Assembly: GCA_949298505.1 (NCBI GenBank)
Contig: CASFWW010000055.1
Coordinates: 1-9,505 of the forward strand
Direction of reading: 5' to 3'
Source: Ornithoclostridium sp949298505
Lineage (GTDB): Bacteria > Bacillota > Clostridia > Christensenellales > UBA3700
Length of the DNA: 9,505 nt
Part shown: in pieces, positions 6,310-9,505 of the stretch
Layout of the letters: the number at the start of each line of letters is the position of its first letter
Position numbering within the stretch: position 1 is the first letter of the stretch
Notes under the pieces: generated by a model
Told to the model about the DNA's origin: nothing
What the model saw: only the letters and a program-made list of their open reading frames with translations
Database searches by the model: none
Made by a program: the position numbers and the translations under genes

Positions 6310-7050
6310 ATGAAAAACAGAGATTTTTTTAAAGGGATCCCTTTCGCTCACCGCGGTCTGCACGACAATAAGACGGTGCCCGAAAATTCAATGGCGGCGT
6401 TCTCAAACGCGGTCAAACACGGCTACGGGATAGAATTCGACGTCTATCTGACAGACGAAGGCACTCTGATCGTACACCACGACCCTTCCCTGAAACGCTC
6501 TTGCGGAGTAAAGATACATCCTGAAAAAATAAGGAACGCCGATCTTGACAAGTACAGACTTTTCGGCACCGAAGAAAGGATCCCACTTTTCAAAGACGTG
6601 CTTGCGCTCGTGGACGGAAAGGTGAAACTGATCATAGAAATAAAAGTCACCGGAAAGTACGAACAGACCTGTTCCGCAGTAATGGACGCGCTGAAAGATT
6701 ACAAGGGCGAATATTGCCTTGAATCCTTTGATCCTCGCGCCGTGCTGTATATGCAGAACAAGCGCCCCGATCTTCTCGTGGGTCAGCTTTACGACCCCAA
6801 TCCGATTCAGCGTTTTTACTGCCACAGGCTGAAGTCGCATGAAAAAGCCGCTTTTCTTGCGGCAAGCATCAAAACACTGAAAAGCTCTTTCTATTCAAAA
6901 ACGCAATCAGCGGATCCGGACGTCGCCGTAGTCACTTGGACGATACGCAAGCCGAAACAGCTCGCGCTCGCAAAGGAAAAGGCGGACAACTTCATTTTCG
7001 AATGTAACGAAAAAGACGACGGATATATACCCGCTCCTCCCGTAATCTGA
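6310..7050 (+). CDS. Glycerophosphodiester phosphodiesterase family protein
   Basis: The 246-residue protein is of the GDPD family, which hydrolyses glycerophosphodiesters to glycerol 3-phosphate and an alcohol. Core residues are present: HRG at 14-16 near the N-terminus, PENS at 24-27, the metal pair in EFD (Glu42, Asp44), HHDPS with the catalytic histidine at 56-60, and IEIK at 109-112 giving a further metal ligand (Glu110). ESFDP at 138-142 and TWTIRKPKQ at 209-217 fit the later barrel strands, and IFECNEK the end. No signal peptide or membrane segment is visible, so it is probably cytoplasmic and acts on phospholipid or teichoic-acid breakdown products. It starts one base after the LUD stop; a GGGG stretch inside the end of that gene is the only ribosome-site candidate. 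A terminator follows 27 bases downstream. Confidence 0.92.
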   Translation: MKNRDFFKGIPFAHRGLHDNKTVPENSMAAFSNAVKHGYGIEFDVYLTDEGTLIVHHDPSLKRSCGVKIHPEKIRNADLDKYRLFGTEERIPLFKDVLALVDGKVKLIIEIKVTGKYEQTCSAVMDALKDYKGEYCLESFDPRAVLYMQNKRPDLLVGQLYDPNPIQRFYCHRLKSHEKAAFLAASIKTLKSSFYSKTQSADPDVAVVTWTIRKPKQLALAKEKADNFIFECNEKDDGYIPAPPVI

Positions 7051-7076
7051 ACAAAGTCATATCGACTGAAAACTTT

Positions 7077-7103
7077 TCCCTCCGTGATGCGGAGGGATTT
7101 TTT
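7077..7103 (+). terminator. Intrinsic terminator after the LUD-GDPD operon
   Basis: TCCCTCCG (7077-7084) pairs with CGGAGGGA (7090-7097) around a 5-base TGATG loop, and six T follow at 7098-7103. This is a complete rho-independent terminator on the plus strand. Confidence 0.92.
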
Positions 7104-7174
7104 ACCCTTATTTTCCTTTTTTGACCGGAATAATCACCTGCCCCGTACGCAAACTAACTCAGGGAGGTGATGAT

Positions 7175-7309
7175 ATGAAACTGGCTACTCTTATGGGCTT
7201 CGGCGTCGGAATGGCTACCACTCTGATAGCCGCAAAAGCCGTCACCAGCGGTGAAATGAAGTCTCGCGGCAAGGCGATAAAAAAGAAGATAGTAAGTCTT
7301 CTTGACTGA
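7175..7309 (+). CDS. Small single-helix protein of unknown function, 44 aa
   Basis: A strong ribosome binding site, AGGGAGGTGA at 7161-7170, precedes the ATG at 7175, and the frame ends at TGA 7307-7309. The product begins MKLATLMGFGVGMATTLIAA, a glycine- and alanine-rich hydrophobic stretch of about 20 residues, followed by a basic tail SRGKAIKKKIVSLLD. This looks like a small membrane-anchored protein or an amphipathic peptide; the glycine spacing (GFGVG) could favour helix packing. The frame is open further upstream, but those codons have no comparable ribosome site and would run into the terminator region. I do not recognise the family. TTGACC at 7121-7126 is a possible -35 box, but no fitting -10 box was found. 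It lies between two terminators, so it seems to be its own transcript. Confidence 0.7.
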   Translation: MKLATLMGFGVGMATTLIAAKAVTSGEMKSRGKAIKKKIVSLLD

Positions 7310-7386
7310 CGTGACCGGGTTTCTCCAGGGCTTTTGCCCGGAGTGTGCCCTTTGGTTTGAAATATACGATAACCTACACGGGCACG

Positions 7387-7425
7387 AAAAAAAATCCGCT
7401 TGCGGCAATGCCGCAGGCGGATTTT
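7387..7425 (-). terminator. Intrinsic terminator of the isc operon
   Basis: Bases 7391-7406 pair with 7410-7425 around a 3-base AAT loop, giving a 16-pair stem with a single G-U-type mismatch (7400/7416). Read on the minus strand the stem is followed by eight T (complement of 7387-7394), which terminates iscU transcription 25 bases after its stop. On the plus strand the tail is only TTTTA, so it could serve the 44-aa gene less efficiently. Confidence 0.9.
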
Positions 7426-7449
7426 ACAGTCGCAAAGACTCAAGGTCTT

Positions 7450-7827
7450 TTATTGTTTGGCTTTCTGTCTTGCGCGGTAATCCTCGATCGCCGCTTTGAT
7501 CGCTTCCTCGGCAAGTACGCTGCAGTGTATCTTCTGCGGAGGAAGTCCTTCAAGATATTCCACGACTTTTGCATTGGTCAGCCTGAGCGCCTCGTCCACG
7601 GTCATACCGATGACCATGCTCGTGGCGACGCTGCTCGTGGCGACAGCTGCCGCACAACCGAAAGTGCGGAATTTAGCGTCCGTGATCACGTCGTCCTTGA
7701 CTTTGATCGTGATCTCCATGATGTCGCCGCAGGTCGCGTTGCCCACCTTCCCTGCGCCGTCGTTGTCCTCTATATATCCCACGTTCTGCGGATTTGCAAA
7801 AGTTTCCATTACCTTCTTGTTATACAT
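7450..7827 (-). CDS. iscU: Fe-S cluster assembly scaffold protein IscU
   Basis: The 125-residue scaffold on which new Fe-S clusters are built from iron and IscS-supplied sulfur. The three cluster cysteines are at 33 (ATCGD, with Asp35), 58 (FGCAAAVATSS) and 102 (PPQKIHCS, with His101). The 44-residue gap between the second and third cysteine matches IscU/NifU; the Bacillus-type SufU has an insertion of about 20 residues here, so this is the IscU type. The LPPQKIHCS loop corresponds to the LPPVK element that the HscA chaperone recognises in proteobacteria, though no hscA is nearby. The start overlaps the end of iscS by 8 bases, and a GAAGGAG site inside iscS (7843-7837) lies 9 bases upstream, so expression is coupled. 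Last gene of the operon, ending 25 bases before a strong terminator. Confidence 0.95.
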   Translation of the reverse strand: MYNKKVMETFANPQNVGYIEDNDGAGKVGNATCGDIMEITIKVKDDVITDAKFRTFGCAAAVATSSVATSMVIGMTVDEALRLTNAKVVEYLEGLPPQKIHCSVLAEEAIKAAIEDYRARQKAKQ

Positions 7828-9013
7828 GTTTTTCTTCTCCTTCGAATTTTTTGAAAAGCGGAGACATCTCTCTCAGTCTGTCAACCGTCTCGCATAATTT
7901 TTTCAACGTATACTCAACTTCTTCCTCGGTGTTGTCCTTGCCGAAGCTGAAGCGTATCGACCCGTGCGCAAGTTCTATCGGTACGCCGAGAGAAAGAAGC
8001 ACATAGCTGGGTTCAAGCGAACCGCTTGAGCAGGCGGAACCGCTCGAAACGGCTATTCCCGCAAGGTCGAGGCTCATCAGTATCGACTCTCCTTCGATAT
8101 ATTCGAACGAGAAATTGGCGTTGGAAGCCAGCCTTCTGGACATGTCTTTCGTTCCGTTGAACCTGACGTCGCTTATATTCTCAAGCACGCCTTTGACGAA
8201 ACGGTCTCTCAGCTTTGCAATGTGAGCGTTGTTCTTGTCCATATCGCGGACGGCTTTTTCTATCGCCGCGCCTATGCCCACAATGCCCGGGGTGTTCAGC
8301 GTGGAAGCGCGCATATTCCTCTCCTGCTCGCCGCCGTCCATAAAACGCTCTATCCTCACGCCGTTGCGCTTGTAAAGCACGCCTATACCTTTGGGTCCGT
8401 AGAATTTGTGCGCGCTCATTGAAAGCATGTCGATGTTGTCTTTCACAACGTCTATCGGCACGTTGCCTATCGCCTGCACCGCGTCGGTATGGAAAAGGAT
8501 CTTGTGCGCTCTCGCTACCGCGCCTATCTCGCGCACCGGCTCTATCGTGCCGACTTCGTTGTTTGCGGTCATGACGGATATCAGGACCGTCTTGTCCGTT
8601 ATCGCTTCTTCAACCCGCTTTGCGGTGACGAAGCCCTCTTCCGTGACCGGAAGATAAGTGACTTTAAAGCCCTCTTTCTCAAGTCTTTTGCACGTCTGGA
8701 TCACAGCCGGATGCTCGATCGCCGTCGTGATTATATGATCGCCTTTCTCGCGCAAAGCGTGCGCCGCGCCCTTGATCGCCCAGTTGTCGCTCTCCGTGCC
8801 GCCCGACGTGAAATATATTTCAGTCGGCTTCGCGCCGATCGCCTTTGCGACCTTTTCTCTCGCGGCGTCGATCGCCGTGAGCGCTTCTCTTCCGAAAAAG
8901 TGCTGGGACGAACCGTTGCCGTACACCTCCGAAAAATAAGGCAACATCTCTTGCAATACTTCCGCGTCCGTATGCGTCGTAGCCGAATTGTCAAGATATA
9001 TCCTGCGTTCCAT
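7820..9013 (-). CDS. iscS: Cysteine desulfurase IscS/NifS
   Basis: The 397-residue PLP enzyme removes sulfur from L-cysteine to give alanine and an enzyme persulfide used for Fe-S clusters and thiolated tRNA. Landmarks: YLDNSATT near the start, FTSGGTESDN (68-77), His101, HTDAVQ (Asp177, Gln180), SAHKFYGPKG with Lys203 as the Schiff-base lysine, and SSGSACSSGS with Cys328 as the catalytic cysteine on its mobile loop. The segment after GGEQER reads NMRASTLNTPG, whereas many IscS/NifS proteins have RAGTEN or RSGTL there. The short SACSSGS loop is the group I (IscS/NifS) type, not SufS. ATG at 9013 has a GAGGGAG site (9026-9020) 6 bases upstream and is one base from the iscR stop. Overlap with iscU and spacing to iscR make a tight three-gene operon. 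Confidence 0.96.
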   Translation of the reverse strand: MERRIYLDNSATTHTDAEVLQEMLPYFSEVYGNGSSQHFFGREALTAIDAAREKVAKAIGAKPTEIYFTSGGTESDNWAIKGAAHALREKGDHIITTAIEHPAVIQTCKRLEKEGFKVTYLPVTEEGFVTAKRVEEAITDKTVLISVMTANNEVGTIEPVREIGAVARAHKILFHTDAVQAIGNVPIDVVKDNIDMLSMSAHKFYGPKGIGVLYKRNGVRIERFMDGGEQERNMRASTLNTPGIVGIGAAIEKAVRDMDKNNAHIAKLRDRFVKGVLENISDVRFNGTKDMSRRLASNANFSFEYIEGESILMSLDLAGIAVSSGSACSSGSLEPSYVLLSLGVPIELAHGSIRFSFGKDNTEEEVEYTLKKLCETVDRLREMSPLFKKFEGEEKHV

Positions 9014-9014
9014 T

Positions 9015-9413
9015 TTATTCTCCCTCTACCAGCTCTTTAAGGCTGATACCGTCCAGGCATTTGTTAATCTCACGGTACAGTCTGGACCAGACTCCGTAAG
9101 TCTGACAGGTGGATTTGTTTTTGCAGTCGCCTGAAAGACAGTCGACGATCTCAAGCCCGTTTTCAAGACTCCTCAGGATCTCGCCGACGCTGATCTCCTC
9201 GGGCGCGCGCTTGAGAAAATACCCTCCGCTTGCTCCCCTCGTCGCGTCGATCAGATTGTCTTTTTTGAGTACGGACAAAAGCTGCTCCAGATATTTCTCG
9301 CTGAGCAGCGTTTCGCCAGCGATATACGGCAGGGAAAGCGCTCCCTCTCCGTAATGCTTTGCCAGCTCGCACATTGCTTTCAGACCGTATCTACCTTTTG
9401 ACGACAGCTTCAT
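9015..9413 (-). CDS. iscR: Rrf2-family Fe-S responsive regulator IscR
   Basis: The 132-residue Rrf2-family repressor opens with MKLSSKGRYGLKAMCELA. The winged helix follows: recognition region LLSEKYLEQLLSVLKK (36-51) and wing TRGASGGYFL (58-67). The dimerisation helix is near 75-90. Cysteines at 92, 97 and 103 match the 2Fe-2S ligands of IscR (92, 98, 104 in E. coli), although the first spacing is one residue shorter. The histidine that is the fourth ligand in E. coli (107) is absent; glycine stands there. Cysteines plus position as first gene of iscS-iscU separate it from CymR, another Rrf2 protein. It should repress its own operon when clusters are plentiful. ATG at 9413 has an AGGGA site (9424-9420) 6 bases upstream, which lies inside the probable operator. 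Start choice is firm because the family begins with this MKLS sequence. Confidence 0.94.
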   Translation of the reverse strand: MKLSSKGRYGLKAMCELAKHYGEGALSLPYIAGETLLSEKYLEQLLSVLKKDNLIDATRGASGGYFLKRAPEEISVGEILRSLENGLEIVDCLSGDCKNKSTCQTYGVWSRLYREINKCLDGISLKELVEGE

Positions 9414-9417
9414 TTTT

Positions 9418-9442
9418 AATCCCTATCAAATTTCTAGGTATT
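9418..9442. promoter_or_regulatory. Probable IscR operator (25-bp interrupted inverted repeat)
   Basis: The plus-strand arms AATCCCTA (9418-9425) and TAGGTATT (9435-9442) are inverted repeats with one mismatch each way, around an A/T-rich centre. The site touches the -10 box (9448-9443), so it spans the predicted transcription start, and its gene-proximal arm contains the iscR ribosome site. Length, two-fold symmetry with ATACC-like ends and location fit autorepression by an Rrf2-family protein. Binding by this IscR is inferred. Confidence 0.65.
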
Positions 9443-9471
9443 ATCTTACTATTATTGTTTTCGTCTGTCAA
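9443..9471 (-). promoter_or_regulatory. Promoter of the iscR-iscS-iscU operon
   Basis: On the minus strand TTGACA (9471-9466, perfect consensus) and TAAGAT (9448-9443, four of six) are separated by 17 bases. The predicted start of transcription falls inside the inverted repeat that follows, about 25 bases before the iscR start codon. Confidence 0.8.
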
Positions 9472-9479
9472 ACGTTTGA
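9468..9479. repeat. Perfect 12-bp palindrome TCAAACGTTTGA over the isc -35 box
   Basis: The sequence equals its reverse complement and overlaps the -35 box of the iscR promoter by four bases. It could be a second regulator site, or a chance result of TTTGA next to its complement. The remaining bases to 9505 are AT-rich and hold no gene that I can see. Confidence 0.4.
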
Positions 9480-9505
9480 TGCGCTATTTAGTAAAATATT
9501 TGTCA

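Noticed and set aside
5691..6311. Minus-strand open frame of 206 codons
   Set aside because: Antisense shadow of the LUD gene, which has a good promoter, ribosome site and family motifs.
7315..7342. Hairpin TCC-A-GGGC, TTTT loop, GCCC-GGA after the 44-aa gene, considered as a terminator or small RNA
   Set aside because: The stem has a bulge, no T run follows, and no promoter for a small RNA was found; 7310-7386 otherwise shows nothing I can support.
7345..7854. Plus-strand open frame of 169 codons
   Set aside because: Runs through the isc terminator and is antisense to iscU; no start signal.
8489..9040. Plus-strand open frame of 183 codons
   Set aside because: Antisense to iscS; Arg-rich shadow composition.
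1..9505. Search for CRISPR arrays, tRNAs, insertion sequences, phage or defence genes
   Set aside because: No spaced direct repeats, cloverleaf-like segments, transposase motifs or terminal inverted repeats were seen; all gene-free gaps are short and explained by promoters or terminators.

Overview
The window reads as an ordinary housekeeping stretch from a low-to-medium GC Gram-positive bacterium, most likely an uncultured member of Clostridia (Bacillota). The reasons are strong AGGAGG-type ribosome binding sites, sigma-A type promoters (TATAAT, and TTGACA at optimal spacing), a minimal iscR-iscS-iscU cluster without hscAB or fdx, the lepA-hemW pair, and a LUD-domain protein of clostridial type. 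This placement is inference from style and gene content; no marker in the window fixes a genus.

Layout, left to right. The left edge (1-1121) holds a minus-strand pair: the N-terminus of a GNAT acetyltransferase cut by the window edge, and upstream of it a four-helix membrane protein with an acidic then lysine-rich tail. A divergent 48-codon zinc-ribbon gene (1226-1372, +) follows, closed by a bidirectional terminator. Next is a minus-strand operon reading aminotransferase, then lepA, then hemW (5614 down to 1488), with a 24-base gap and an ATGA overlap between its members. A compact divergent promoter region at 5615-5726, containing a perfect GC palindrome, also drives a plus-strand pair of a LUD-domain protein and a glycerophosphodiester phosphodiesterase (5727-7050), which ends at a clear terminator. 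A 44-codon one-helix small protein (7175-7309, +) comes next. A strong terminator then closes the minus-strand iscR-iscS-iscU operon (9413 down to 7450). At the right edge the iscR promoter is readable: TTGACA, 17 bases, TAAGAT, followed at once by a 25-bp interrupted inverted repeat that is the probable autoregulatory operator.

How the genes work together. IscS supplies sulfur from cysteine, IscU is the scaffold on which Fe-S clusters are built, and IscR senses cluster status and represses the operon. HemW carries an Fe-S cluster and so depends on that pathway. LUD proteins are often linked to Fe-S redox systems, and the one here has a cysteine-dense C-terminus. LepA is a ribosome-associated GTPase.

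I found no CRISPR array, insertion sequence, tRNA, rRNA, phage or defence module, and no gene-free gap over about 150 bases. The points worth a second look are small proteins, palindromic control sites and the cysteine-rich LUD protein. I do not see a wholly new system.
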